Below, piece after piece: positions 23,972-32,124 of a DNA stretch of 34,346 bases. The translations under genes and the position numbers were made by a program. The DNA comes from Sphaerochaeta sp. GTDB lineage: Bacteria; Spirochaetota; Spirochaetia; Sphaerochaetales; Sphaerochaetaceae. The notes below the pieces were generated by a model, which saw only the letters and a program-made list of their open reading frames with translations, did no database searches and was not told the DNA's origin. The stretch's first letter is position 1, and every line of letters starts with the position of its first letter. The stretch is taken from NCBI GenBank assembly GCA_028699215.1, contig JAQVVB010000004.1, forward strand, positions 1 through 34,346. The letters are read 5' to 3'.

Positions 23972-25456
23972 TTAGATTTCAGGCTCAATCCAGTGGGGAT
24001 AGTGATATCCGGTGAAGGCTTCAAACTGAAGCTTTCCTTGCTCTATGAGCATTTCTCCACCGCTGATGACCCTACAGCCCGCCTCTTTTGCTCGTTTGAA
24101 AAACGAAGTTTCTTTTGGTTGATAAATCAACTCATATGCAATTTCTTTACCAGAAAATACAAAATCAGGAACAGGATTTTCACCTAAATGGGGAGCCATT
24201 CCTACATTGGTTGTCTGTACCACCAAATCTACAGCCCCGCTATAACGATTGCAGTTTTCCAAGGTATCGTACGTGCTCATCGTCTCACCTGCCAAGGCTT
24301 TTGCATGTTCAATGGTTCGATTGATGACCGTCACTTTGATACCGTGGTTATGCAAAGCCCAGATTACAGCCCTGCTGGCACCACCTGCTCCAATGACCAA
24401 TGCGGAGTGGATTTTTCCTGTTGCTATTTCCGATGAAAGAGGAGCCATGAATCCATAGTAGTCAGTATTGGTTCCCTTCCACATGTTCTGGATACGTACG
24501 ATGGTATTGCACGCTCCAATCTGTTTGACCTCACGGGTTATTCGCCCCAGATACGGTTGTACGTCACGTTTGTAGGGAACGGTGACAGAGAAACCGTGGA
24601 TCTGCAGCATGTCGGCAAGCTTGAAGAACGCCCGTACAGAATCCACTAAAAAGGGAACATACACCGCATTGTAGTGAATTGCTTCAAATCCAGGGTTGTG
24701 AATCATTGGAGAAGCGGTATGGAGAACAGGATTACCGATGATTCCGAAAATATGGGTCTTGTCATTGAGTGTATCAGCACGGTAAAGCTCGCTCATGACT
24801 TGGGCACTGAGATGTCCAGGAGCGGCTTTAGTATCGCTGCAAAATGAAAGCATCGATCCGCACTTTTTATAAAGAATACGTGTGCAGATACCGAAATCTC
24901 CCATACCTATAACGATTTTTTCTTTGACCTCTTTTAGTTCTTCCTGAATTCTGAACAAGGAAATGATGTCTATCATGCTCTTGGGAGTCACGGCGACCTT
25001 TGGAATGTCACCTTTTGCAGCAAGCTTTGAAATCTTTCCATAAATATCGGCGGGAACACACTCGAAATTATGATATGAACGGATGATTCTCATTCCCCTC
25101 TGCTTCATTGAGGCTTCAAAATCGACCTTCTGTTCGAAAAGCGGATCCTTGAACTTGAGATCGCTCTTTTTCACATCGTCTTCAATATCAACATACGAGA
25201 AGTCTCCCTTAGCGGTTTCATAGAGAAGTTGCAACCTCTGTTTTTCAGGAAGATTACACTTACCTCCATCGCTGACCCTTCTCAGGGTAAGAATAACAGG
25301 GATCTCTACCGTAGAAGGAAAGGAAGAAGCGATTTTCTGTTCATCGGCACATAAATAATCCATCCGCAGTTCGGCGAGGGATATCCACTGCCGGTTACGT
25401 TCTACCAGGTTCCGGTTCTCTTCTAGAGTAGAGCCGGTAAGAGTAAGGCAAAGCAC
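23972..25456 (-). CDS. aroDE: Fused 3-dehydroquinate dehydratase (type I) and shikimate dehydrogenase
   Basis: This bifunctional enzyme of 494 residues does steps 3 and 4 of chorismate synthesis. Residues 1-225 are a type I dehydroquinase: ELRMDYL (29-35), the general-acid histidine in SYHNF (His129), the Schiff-base lysine in PKVAVTP (Lys153) and MGDFGICTR (Arg193). Residues 235-494 are shikimate dehydrogenase: GNPVLHTASPMIHN (241-254), TVPYK (Lys296), NTD (Asp332), GAGGASRA (356-363) and GGEMLIEQG. The shikimate-binding S-K-S is T-A-S here. The GTG at 25456 is preferred because AGGAGG lies 6 nt upstream; a longer reading to 25495 would put that site inside the coding region. It is transcribed towards, and ends flush against, the XPB partner gene. 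The same domain order is known from plants and chlamydiae. Confidence 0.94.
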   Translation of the reverse strand: MLCLTLTGSTLEENRNLVERNRQWISLAELRMDYLCADEQKIASSFPSTVEIPVILTLRRVSDGGKCNLPEKQRLQLLYETAKGDFSYVDIEDDVKKSDLKFKDPLFEQKVDFEASMKQRGMRIIRSYHNFECVPADIYGKISKLAAKGDIPKVAVTPKSMIDIISLFRIQEELKEVKEKIVIGMGDFGICTRILYKKCGSMLSFCSDTKAAPGHLSAQVMSELYRADTLNDKTHIFGIIGNPVLHTASPMIHNPGFEAIHYNAVYVPFLVDSVRAFFKLADMLQIHGFSVTVPYKRDVQPYLGRITREVKQIGACNTIVRIQNMWKGTNTDYYGFMAPLSSEIATGKIHSALVIGAGGASRAVIWALHNHGIKVTVINRTIEHAKALAGETMSTYDTLENCNRYSGAVDLVVQTTNVGMAPHLGENPVPDFVFSGKEIAYELIYQPKETSFFKRAKEAGCRVISGGEMLIEQGKLQFEAFTGYHYPHWIEPEI

Positions 25457-25509
25457 TGTAGACCTCCTGGAGTTAGGTGGATTGTCACCGAACACTTGCT
25501 TGTGTTAAG

Positions 25510-25549
25510 GTTATCATAACGTCAAACAACGGGCTTTTCAACACCCGTT
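25510..25549. promoter_or_regulatory. Dyads in the divergent aroDE / ABC-F promoter region
   Basis: The gap 25457-25568 must hold both divergent promoters. It contains the inverted repeat GTTAT-C-ATAAC (25510-25520) and a hairpin AACGGG/CCCGTT (25528-25533 with 25544-25549). TATCAT (25512-25517) could be a plus-strand -10, but no partner -35 at a good distance is evident. These may be an operator and a leader hairpin ahead of the ABC-F start; evidence is structural only. Confidence 0.3.
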
Positions 25550-25568
25550 TACATAAAGGGGTCGTACA

Positions 25569-27518
25569 GTGGCAACGTTGCAGGTACAAAGCGTGCACCT
25601 TGCATTTGCAGATAGGGATATTCTCAGCGATATTGCATTCACTCTTACAGAAAAAAGCAGAAGTGCTTTGGCCGGTGGAAATGGAAGCGGAAAATCCACC
25701 CTACTGAAAGTGATCAGTAACCAGATGGTCAGTGACAGTGCAAGCATCAGTTCAACAAAAAACATGCGCATTTCTTATCTCCCCCAAAGTGACATCGTTT
25801 TCGAAGAAGGAACGGTGTACGATGAAGTGGAAAAAGGATATCAACGATTTGATGCGGTCTTGCAGGAAAAACGTGAGATAGAAGCTAAGCTCGCCCACTC
25901 CACAGAAAACGAAAACACCTACCCTCTCTTGGTGCGGCTGGGAGAGATGGAAGAGATGTTGTTGGATGAAGGCTATTTTTCCCGCAAGGAATTGATAGAA
26001 CAGATTCTTGCAGGTCTTGGGTTTTCGAAAGCGGATATGACCAGACAGTGTCTGGAATTCTCCGGTGGGTATCAGATGCGCATTGCCTTGGCGAAAGTGC
26101 TGGTTGAACAGCCCACCATCATGTTGCTCGACGAACCGACCAACTACTTGGATATTGAAGCCCGGTATTGGTTGAAGAACTACCTCAAGGTATTTGAAGG
26201 TGGCGTGATGATTGTTTCCCATGACCAGAACTTTCTTGATGATACCGTCAACGAAGTCTTTGAACTTTTCAATGGGAAACTTACCCGGTACAGTGGAAAC
26301 TACACCAAATACCTACAGCAGAGAGAACTGGAAATAGCCCAGATGGAAGCAGCGTTCAAACTGCAACAGGAACAATTGGAAAAGACGGAACAATTCATTG
26401 AAAAATTCCGTTATAAGGCAACAAAGAGCAAACAAGTCCAAAGCCGCATCAAACAGATGGAAAAAATCCAAATTGTTGAAGTACCTTCACACTTGAAGCA
26501 GCTCACATTCACCTTTCCCCCAGCGCCCCATAGTGGAAATGATGTGGTGATCGTGGATCATTTGCAGAAGAACTACGGGGAGCAAAGCATTTTCAATGAC
26601 CTGTCATTTTTGCTGAACAAGGGAGACCGTCTTGCTGTAACAGGCAAGAATGGAGCAGGTAAGAGCACCTTGTTGAGAATGCTGTGCGGAGAGGACTCCT
26701 CATATACAGGAACAATACGACTTGGAAGCGGGGTAACCATCGGGTATTTTGCCCAAGATACAGAAAAGACTCTTAATCCAAGCCTGTCGGTTCTTGAAGA
26801 AATCTCATCGATAGCGGCAACTGCGGACCAACCAAAATTGCGGAACTATCTTGGTTCTTTCCTTTTTTCAGGAGACGATGTGTTTAAAAGTGTTTCCGTA
26901 CTGAGTGGAGGTGAACGCAGTAGACTTGCTTTGTTGAAGATACTTCTCCACCCTGTAAATCTTTTAATACTAGACGAACCCACCAACCACTTGGACATCA
27001 ACGCAAAGCAGATGCTTTTACAAGCTCTCAAGCAATATGACGGAACCATGGTCTTTGTTAGCCACGATTCGTATTTCATTGAGCACATCGCAACAAAAAT
27101 CCTTTATTTGACGGAAGATAATCCTCCTGAGTTCTTCGACGGTGATTACTCGTATTTTTCATATAAACTTGAACAAAAAGAAAAAGTTGAAGAAAAGGCA
27201 AAACAATCCAAGGAATCGGGTGAACCCTTCGAGGCTCGCCTTCCCGCCCTTTCTTATAAAGAGACGAACAAACTGAGAAATCGTCTTACAAACCTTAAAA
27301 GGCAAAGTGACAATCTCTTGGATGCGCAGCATACGTTGAGCAAGAGACTAAAAGAAGTCACCCATCTGATGTCCTTGGTGGAAAACTACAGTGATGCAAA
27401 AAAAATCACCACTTTGGTAGATCAGAAGGAAAAACTCGAAACTGAGTTGGAAGAAAGTGAAAACCAGTGGTTGACCCTTTTTGAGGAAATGGAACAATTG
27501 GAGGCCTCCCTTGCCTAG
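25569..27518 (+). CDS. ABC-F family ATPase (Uup/YdiF-like)
   Basis: This cytoplasmic protein of 649 residues has two ABC domains on one chain and no membrane segments, typical of ABC-F proteins that act on ribosomes. The first domain has GGNGSGKST (about 36-44), signature FSGGYQMRIAL and LLDEPTNYLD. The linker contains YTKYLQQRELE and the arm-like KFRYKATKSKQVQSRIKQMEK. The second domain has GKNGAGKST (359-367), LSGGERSRLAL and LDEPTNHLD. A C-terminal coiled coil (about 565-649, rich in Lys/Glu) resembles that of Uup, which also binds DNA. GTG 25569 is the start, with AAAGGGG 7 nt upstream. It is divergent from aroDE and overlaps the Maf gene by 8 bp. Housekeeping versus antibiotic-protection role cannot be decided from sequence. 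Confidence 0.9.
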   Translation: MATLQVQSVHLAFADRDILSDIAFTLTEKSRSALAGGNGSGKSTLLKVISNQMVSDSASISSTKNMRISYLPQSDIVFEEGTVYDEVEKGYQRFDAVLQEKREIEAKLAHSTENENTYPLLVRLGEMEEMLLDEGYFSRKELIEQILAGLGFSKADMTRQCLEFSGGYQMRIALAKVLVEQPTIMLLDEPTNYLDIEARYWLKNYLKVFEGGVMIVSHDQNFLDDTVNEVFELFNGKLTRYSGNYTKYLQQRELEIAQMEAAFKLQQEQLEKTEQFIEKFRYKATKSKQVQSRIKQMEKIQIVEVPSHLKQLTFTFPPAPHSGNDVVIVDHLQKNYGEQSIFNDLSFLLNKGDRLAVTGKNGAGKSTLLRMLCGEDSSYTGTIRLGSGVTIGYFAQDTEKTLNPSLSVLEEISSIAATADQPKLRNYLGSFLFSGDDVFKSVSVLSGGERSRLALLKILLHPVNLLILDEPTNHLDINAKQMLLQALKQYDGTMVFVSHDSYFIEHIATKILYLTEDNPPEFFDGDYSYFSYKLEQKEKVEEKAKQSKESGEPFEARLPALSYKETNKLRNRLTNLKRQSDNLLDAQHTLSKRLKEVTHLMSLVENYSDAKKITTLVDQKEKLETELEESENQWLTLFEEMEQLEASLA

Positions 27519-28098
27519 TATTCTTGATTTTACAGACCGTGTGGTTTTAGCCTCACAGTCAATTGCTCGAAAAAGATTGCTTGAAGATCTGGGCCTCCAG
27601 GTCATCGTGTCTCCCACCGATTGTGACGAGAGTCATTCACCAATGGCTCCAGGTGAAGTAGTACAACTTCTTGCTCGAAGAAAACTTGATGCCTATCGAC
27701 AAAGTCATATGGAATATACATTACCTGTATTGTGTTGTGATACGCTGGTTTGGCACAACAACCATCTTATAGGAAAACCTTCAGATAGGAAGATTGCCAA
27801 ACAACAACTTCAATCTTTCAGTGGAACGCCTCAATTGGTCTATTCAGGTTGGGCTCTCTGGTATGAAGAGAGCATTTTTGAGGGAACCGATGTTGCAACC
27901 GTTCATTTCAAGGAACTCTCAGAATCTATCATAGAGTCGTATCTGGATACAGAAGAATGGAGAGGTGCTGCAGGATCGTATAGGATACAGGAACAGGGAA
28001 AATTCCTGATAGATCATGTTGAGGGTGATTTTGCTACCGTAATAGGCTTGCCACTTTTACAGATTTCTGAAATACTGAATGGCAACTGTGCCCGTTAG
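27511..28098 (+). CDS. maf: Maf-family nucleoside triphosphate pyrophosphatase
   Basis: This 195-residue house-cleaning enzyme hydrolyses non-canonical or modified NTPs/dNTPs to monophosphates. The N-terminal motif VVLASQSIARKRLLEDLG replaces the common LASxSPRR. The catalytic aspartate motif is CDTLVWHNNHLIGKP (the usual form is aDTvV), and the C-terminal GSYRIQEQGKFLI then GDFATVIGLPL matches the family end. TTG 27511 is taken as start because GGAGG (27500-27504) lies 6 nt upstream; both are within the ABC-F gene, overlapping it by 8 bp. YhdE-type (dTTP/UTP) versus YceF-type (m7GTP) specificity is not resolved. Confidence 0.88.
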   Translation: MPSILDFTDRVVLASQSIARKRLLEDLGLQVIVSPTDCDESHSPMAPGEVVQLLARRKLDAYRQSHMEYTLPVLCCDTLVWHNNHLIGKPSDRKIAKQQLQSFSGTPQLVYSGWALWYEESIFEGTDVATVHFKELSESIIESYLDTEEWRGAAGSYRIQEQGKFLIDHVEGDFATVIGLPLLQISEILNGNCAR

Positions 28099-28115
28099 TG
28101 ATGGCATAGAATTTC

Positions 28116-28198
28116 CGCCCCTGCGGGGGTGAGTAACAGATGAAGGGTGACACACAGAAAATACCGTACTTTGTATGGTTGTGTTGTCAGACAGGAGG
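28116..28198 (+). promoter_or_regulatory. Structured leader of rpsB
   Basis: Two hairpins lie between maf and rpsB. The first is a GC-rich stem, CGCCCC (28116-28121) with GGGGTG (28126-28131), lacking a T-run. The second pairs GACACACA (28149-28156) with TGTGTTGTC (28180-28188, one bulged T) and ends 4 nt before the AGGAGG ribosome binding site (28193-28198). Ribosomal protein S2 controls its own operon in other bacteria through the rpsB leader, so this is a plausible autoregulatory structure. Confidence 0.35.
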
Positions 28199-28201
28199 AT
28201 T

Positions 28202-29107
28202 ATGTCCGTAGTAACCATGAAAAGCCTGCTCGAATCAGGCGTGCATTTCGGTCACCAGACCAAAAGATGGAATCCCAAGATGGCTCGTTTTATTTTCAGC
28301 CAGAGAAATGGAATTCATATCATCGACCTGCAGAAGACTTCTGCATGTATCGTTGAAGCCTATGACGCTGTAAGAGCCGTTGTAAAACAGGGGAAGACAG
28401 TTCTGTTCGTAGGAACCAAGAAACAGGCTCAACAAGCAATCGAAACTGAAGCAAAGCGCTGTGGCATGCCCTACATCAACAATCGTTGGCTCGGTGGTAT
28501 GCTTACCAACTTCACCACTATCAAGAAATCCATTGCAACCCTCAAGAAAATTGAGAAGATGGAAATTGATGGTACATTCGAATCACTTACCAAGAAAGAA
28601 GTTTCCCTGCTCACCAAGCAGAAAATCAAACTTGAGAAGAACCTTGGTGGTATCAAGGATATGAAAGATCTCCCTGGAGCTCTTTTCATCATTGACACCA
28701 AGAAGGAAGCCATCGCTGTTGAAGAAGCAAAGCGTCTCGGCATCCCTGTGATCGCTGTTGTTGATACCAACTGCGACCCCTCAGATATCACCTATCCTAT
28801 CCCCGGAAACGATGACGCAATTCGTGCCATCAGCCTCTTCGTGGAAATCATCGCCAATGCAGTTGTCGATGCTGATAATGAAGCTGGAATCCAGATCATT
28901 GAATCTCTTGGAAACGAAGATGAAGCTGCTGATGAAAGCGCTAATGCAGTAGAAGAGAAAGAAACAATTGTTTTCTCTACTGACGAATCATCAGATTTCT
29001 CTGACTTCGAAGAAGTGAAAGCTGCTGCTGTTGAAGTAGTGGAAGAGGAAGTTGCAGAAGAGAAGAGTGTCATTAGTGTTGACGAAGAAACCTTGTACAA
29101 GGACTAA
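28202..29107 (+). CDS. rpsB: Small ribosomal subunit protein uS2 with acidic C-terminal tail
   Basis: This 301-residue 30S subunit protein needs uS1 or bS1 neighbours at the platform. The core is standard: [22 protein letters not shown] (6-27), [21 protein letters not shown], and the C-terminal core [15 protein letters not shown]...PGNDDAIR. It is longer than the usual 230-260 because the last 64 residues form an acidic tail with 24 Asp/Glu ([21 protein letters not shown]). ATG 28202 follows AGGAGG by 3 nt; a longer reading to 28175 overlaps the leader hairpin and is rejected. It leads the rpsB-tsf pair, 11 bp apart. Confidence 0.96.
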   Translation: MSVVTMKSLLESGVHFGHQTKRWNPKMARFIFSQRNGIHIIDLQKTSACIVEAYDAVRAVVKQGKTVLFVGTKKQAQQAIETEAKRCGMPYINNRWLGGMLTNFTTIKKSIATLKKIEKMEIDGTFESLTKKEVSLLTKQKIKLEKNLGGIKDMKDLPGALFIIDTKKEAIAVEEAKRLGIPVIAVVDTNCDPSDITYPIPGNDDAIRAISLFVEIIANAVVDADNEAGIQIIESLGNEDEAADESANAVEEKETIVFSTDESSDFSDFEEVKAAAVEVVEEEVAEEKSVISVDEETLYKD

Positions 29108-29118
29108 GGAGAGTACGC

Positions 29119-29970
29119 ATGGCTATTACCGCTGAAGAAGTAAAAAAACTGCGTGACGCTACTGGCGCAGGTATGATGGATTGCAAGAAAGCACTTACCC
29201 AGGCAAACGGCGATTTCGCTGCTGCTGAAAAAATCCTCAAGGAAATGGGACTTGCTGCTGTTGCAAAACGTCAGGATAGAGCAACCGACAATGGTCGTAT
29301 TTTCGTAAAAGTCACCTCTGCTAAAGCTGTTATGGTTGAACTTTCCTGTGAAACCGACTTTGTGGCTGGAAATGTTGAATTCGCCAAACTCGGAGAGAGT
29401 ATTTGTGAAGTCGTCCTTGAAAAGGGCTATACCGAGATCAACGACGAATTGGTTGGCATGGTCAATGACCTGATCAGCGTAATCAAAGAAAACATGGGCC
29501 TCAAGCAGATTCTGGTTTTCCCACTTGGTGAGAATGAGTTTGCTTCCAGTTACCTCCACGGTGAAGGTTCATTGGGTGTTGTCGTACTGTTCAAGGCCGA
29601 CAAGGCTGAATTGTTCGCCAACGAGGCAGTTAAGGAATTTGCAAACGACTGTGCACTGCATGTAGCTGCATTCACTCCTTCCTACCTCTCCTCTTCCGTT
29701 GTTGATGCATCCTATGTTGCAGAACAGACCGAGATTTTCACTGCTCAGGCAGCTCTTCTTGGCAAGCCTGCAAAGGTTGTTGAAGGCATCGTCAAGGGTA
29801 AGCTCAACAAGCATCTTTCTGAAATCTGTTTCCTCCAGCAACCGTTCGTCAAGGATGATTCCATGAGTGTTGAGAAGAAGGCTGCAGAAATTGGCAAGAA
29901 TGCAGGCGGAAAGCTTGAAGTCGTAAACTACACTTACCTTCGCGCCGGCGCAGCTTCCTGCGCTAACTAA
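29119..29970 (+). CDS. tsf: Translation elongation factor Ts
   Basis: This nucleotide exchange factor for EF-Tu has 283 residues, the usual size. The N-terminal UBA-like helix bundle reads EEVKKLRDATGAGMMDCKKAL (6-26). The EF-Tu-contacting TDFVAGN (about 79-85) is intact, and the dimerisation/core domains end in GGKLEVVNYTYLRAG. AAGGAG is placed before ATG 29119. It is cotranscribed with rpsB. A hairpin with a T-run follows the gene, so frr and the lipid genes downstream may be expressed at a lower level. Confidence 0.97.
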   Translation: MAITAEEVKKLRDATGAGMMDCKKALTQANGDFAAAEKILKEMGLAAVAKRQDRATDNGRIFVKVTSAKAVMVELSCETDFVAGNVEFAKLGESICEVVLEKGYTEINDELVGMVNDLISVIKENMGLKQILVFPLGENEFASSYLHGEGSLGVVVLFKADKAELFANEAVKEFANDCALHVAAFTPSYLSSSVVDASYVAEQTEIFTAQAALLGKPAKVVEGIVKGKLNKHLSEICFLQQPFVKDDSMSVEKKAAEIGKNAGGKLEVVNYTYLRAGAASCAN

Positions 29971-29989
29971 GGTTCATCGATTCATATAC

Positions 29990-30017
29990 ACCGCTCACTT
30001 CTGTGAGCGGTCGTTTT
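29990..30017 (+). terminator. Terminator or attenuator between tsf and frr
   Basis: ACCGCTCAC (29990-29998) and GTGAGCGGT (30003-30011) form a perfect 9-bp stem with a TTCT loop, followed by CGTTTTATT. The frr ribosome binding site begins only a few bases later. No separate frr promoter is obvious, so partial read-through is likely. It stands where pyrH is found in many bacteria. Confidence 0.75.
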
Positions 30018-30030
30018 ATTGGAGATTTCT

Positions 30031-30585
30031 ATGCAACAGGTTTTAGATACTTGCGAAAGCAAAATGCAAAAAAGTCTTGAAAGTCTTACTAAAGACTTCT
30101 CCGCACTCCGTACTGGTCGTGCATCGGCTTCTCTCTTGGATAAAATTAGGGTTGAATACTATGGAAACGAGACACCCATCAACCAGGTTGCCACCATCAG
30201 CGTTCCAGAAGCAAGAATGATTGTCATCCAACCTTGGGACAAGAGCATCCTTTCATCCATTGAAAAAGCAATCCTAAAAAGTGATCTTGGACTTCCCCCG
30301 AACAACGACGGAAAGCTCATTCGTCTTAATTTCCCCCCATTGAATGAAGACAGACGTAAACAACTCGTCAAAACTGCAAAAGCTACAGCTGAACAGTCTC
30401 GTGTTGCCATGCGGAACATCCGTCGTGAAGCTATGGATGAACTGAAGAAAATGCAGAAAGCTGGGGAAATGAGTGAAGATGAGCTCAAAGATGCTGAAGC
30501 AAAGATCCAGAAGATGACTGATTCCTCCATTGCTCAGGTAGGCACCCTTGCCGACGAGAAGGAAAAGGAAATCATGGAGATCTAG
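30031..30585 (+). CDS. frr: Ribosome recycling factor
   Basis: This 184-residue factor splits post-termination ribosomes together with EF-G, so it functionally links to the EF-G genes at 4758-9619. Family motifs are DFSALRTGRASASLLDKIRVEYYG (about 21-44), IQPWDKS and SDLGLPPNNDGKLIRLNFPPLNEDRRKQLVK. The C-terminal helix is charged (MRNIRREAMDELKKM). ATG 30031 has TTGGAG 6 nt upstream; a TTG four codons earlier overlaps that site and is rejected. uppS begins 1 bp after its stop. Confidence 0.97.
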   Translation: MQQVLDTCESKMQKSLESLTKDFSALRTGRASASLLDKIRVEYYGNETPINQVATISVPEARMIVIQPWDKSILSSIEKAILKSDLGLPPNNDGKLIRLNFPPLNEDRRKQLVKTAKATAEQSRVAMRNIRREAMDELKKMQKAGEMSEDELKDAEAKIQKMTDSSIAQVGTLADEKEKEIMEI

Positions 30586-30586
30586 G

Positions 30587-31285
30587 ATGGAAGTGAAACC
30601 CGTTGTCCCTACTCACCTTGGCATCATCATGGATGGCAACGGGCGATGGGCACAGAAACGTGCCCTACCTCGTACAGCCGGCCATCTTGAAGGCCTTAAA
30701 GCTTTAAAAAAAGTAATCAAGGAAGCTTCGGTGCAAGGCATCGGATTTGTTACATTCTATGTCTTTTCCACGGAGAATTGGAAACGAAGCGAGCAAGAAG
30801 TATCCTACCTCATGAGTTTGCTTGTTTCCAAACTCCATGGAGAACTTTCCTTTTATAATCAATATGGAATTCGTATTCTCTTCCGTGGAGATTTGGAAGG
30901 TCTTCCAAAAGATGTTCAGAAAGTTATCAATGATACGGTTACCTCAACACAAAACAATTCAAAGATTTCTTGTATTTTAGCCATCAACTATGGCGGTCGG
31001 AATGAAATATGCCGTGCGGTCCATCGTTGTCTTGACGAAGATCCTGCGTACAACATCACTGAGGAAGCCATTGCTTCACATTTGGACTTGCCCCAAGTAC
31101 CTCCAGTCGATATGATAGTGCGTAGTGCGAATGAAAAACGATTAAGTAATTTTCTACTCTGGGACAGTGCATATGCCGAGTTTGGATTCTATGAAAAACT
31201 TTGGCCGGACTGGAATGGAGAAGATGTCAAACAAATCTGTTTTGATTTTTCGCAAAGAGTAAGGAAATATGGAGGGGTACAATGA
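30587..31285 (+). CDS. uppS: Undecaprenyl diphosphate synthase (cis-prenyltransferase)
   Basis: This enzyme condenses farnesyl diphosphate with isopentenyl diphosphates to make the C55 lipid carrier for envelope polysaccharides. It is 232 residues. Motifs are GIIMDGNGRWA (12-22, catalytic Asp16), TFYVFSTENW, LAINYGGRNEI and LSNFLLWDSAYAEF. The loop normally reading RT(G/S)GExRLSN is RSANEKRLSN, keeping the diphosphate-binding arginines but losing the glycines. GGAG inside the end of frr serves as ribosome binding site. The stop overlaps the cdsA start by 4 bp. Confidence 0.95.
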   Translation: MEVKPVVPTHLGIIMDGNGRWAQKRALPRTAGHLEGLKALKKVIKEASVQGIGFVTFYVFSTENWKRSEQEVSYLMSLLVSKLHGELSFYNQYGIRILFRGDLEGLPKDVQKVINDTVTSTQNNSKISCILAINYGGRNEICRAVHRCLDEDPAYNITEEAIASHLDLPQVPPVDMIVRSANEKRLSNFLLWDSAYAEFGFYEKLWPDWNGEDVKQICFDFSQRVRKYGGVQ

Positions 31286-32121
31286 CTTCACTTGGAAAAA
31301 GGATTCTAACAACGGTTGTTGCAGTACCTACCCTATTCAGCACTATTTTCTTTCTTCCTTACAACCATTATCTGGCCCTCTCATTTCTTGCGATGATCAC
31401 TGTTGTCCTCGCCAGCATGGAACTGAAGACCCTCTACACCAAGGCTGAAGGCATAAAAATCCATCTCCCTGCTTGGACCACCGCGTTCCTGCCTCTTGCC
31501 CAGTGGTTGGAGATAGCATATTTCCCGCAGCTACCACTTTTAGATCTGACGGTTGTAATCTTATCTTTGACGTTCTTTGCCACAGAACTATCAGTGGGAC
31601 AGCATGACGACTTCTCCAAGACGCTCTCCAGGATTGGGGGTGCAAGCCTCATCATCATCTATCCAGGGCTTCTCATCACCTTTATCGTCCGTTTGATTTC
31701 ACTACCCCACACATCAGCATTCCTGATTCTTTTCTTCTTGCTGGTTTTTGGTAATGACGTGTTTGCCTTTCTCTTTGGAATGTCTTTTGGTAAAAACAAC
31801 AAAGGCATCATCAAAGTCAGCCCGAATAAGAGTCTCGCAGGTTTTATCGGAGGTACTCTCAGTACCATTCTGCTCTCTGTTCTCTTCATCTACTTTGTTC
31901 CAGGAATCAAAGATGAGCTCACCATTGTACAAGCCGTCCTGCTTGGGTTACTCACCAGCATCAGTGCCAATATCGGTGATCTCATTGAAAGTGCATTCAA
32001 ACGTTCAGCAAAAGTTAAAGACAGCGGCAACATCATTCCCGGAAGAGGGGGATTGTTGGATTCGATAGACTCGCTGCTCGCCAGTGCTCCCGTGTACTGG
32101 TTGCTGCTCACTTTGTTTTAG
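31282..32121 (+). CDS. cdsA: Phosphatidate cytidylyltransferase (CDP-diglyceride synthase)
   Basis: This integral inner-membrane enzyme makes CDP-diacylglycerol from phosphatidate and CTP for all phospholipids. It has 279 residues with about eight hydrophobic segments. The C-terminal signature is recognisable: SPNKSLAGFIGG, then SANIGDLIESAFKR and KVKDSGNIIPGRGGLLDSIDSLL. The consensus there is PGHGGxxDRxD, so His is Arg and the second Arg is Ser; the metal-binding aspartates remain. The ATGA overlap with uppS gives translational coupling. dxr follows 3 bp later. Confidence 0.94.
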   Translation: MTSLGKRILTTVVAVPTLFSTIFFLPYNHYLALSFLAMITVVLASMELKTLYTKAEGIKIHLPAWTTAFLPLAQWLEIAYFPQLPLLDLTVVILSLTFFATELSVGQHDDFSKTLSRIGGASLIIIYPGLLITFIVRLISLPHTSAFLILFFLLVFGNDVFAFLFGMSFGKNNKGIIKVSPNKSLAGFIGGTLSTILLSVLFIYFVPGIKDELTIVQAVLLGLLTSISANIGDLIESAFKRSAKVKDSGNIIPGRGGLLDSIDSLLASAPVYWLLLTLF

Positions 32122-32124
32122 GCA

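Noticed and set aside
25457-25495. Upstream extension of aroDE
   Set aside because: It would place the AGGAGG ribosome binding site inside the coding sequence; the dehydroquinase domain starts at the GTG.
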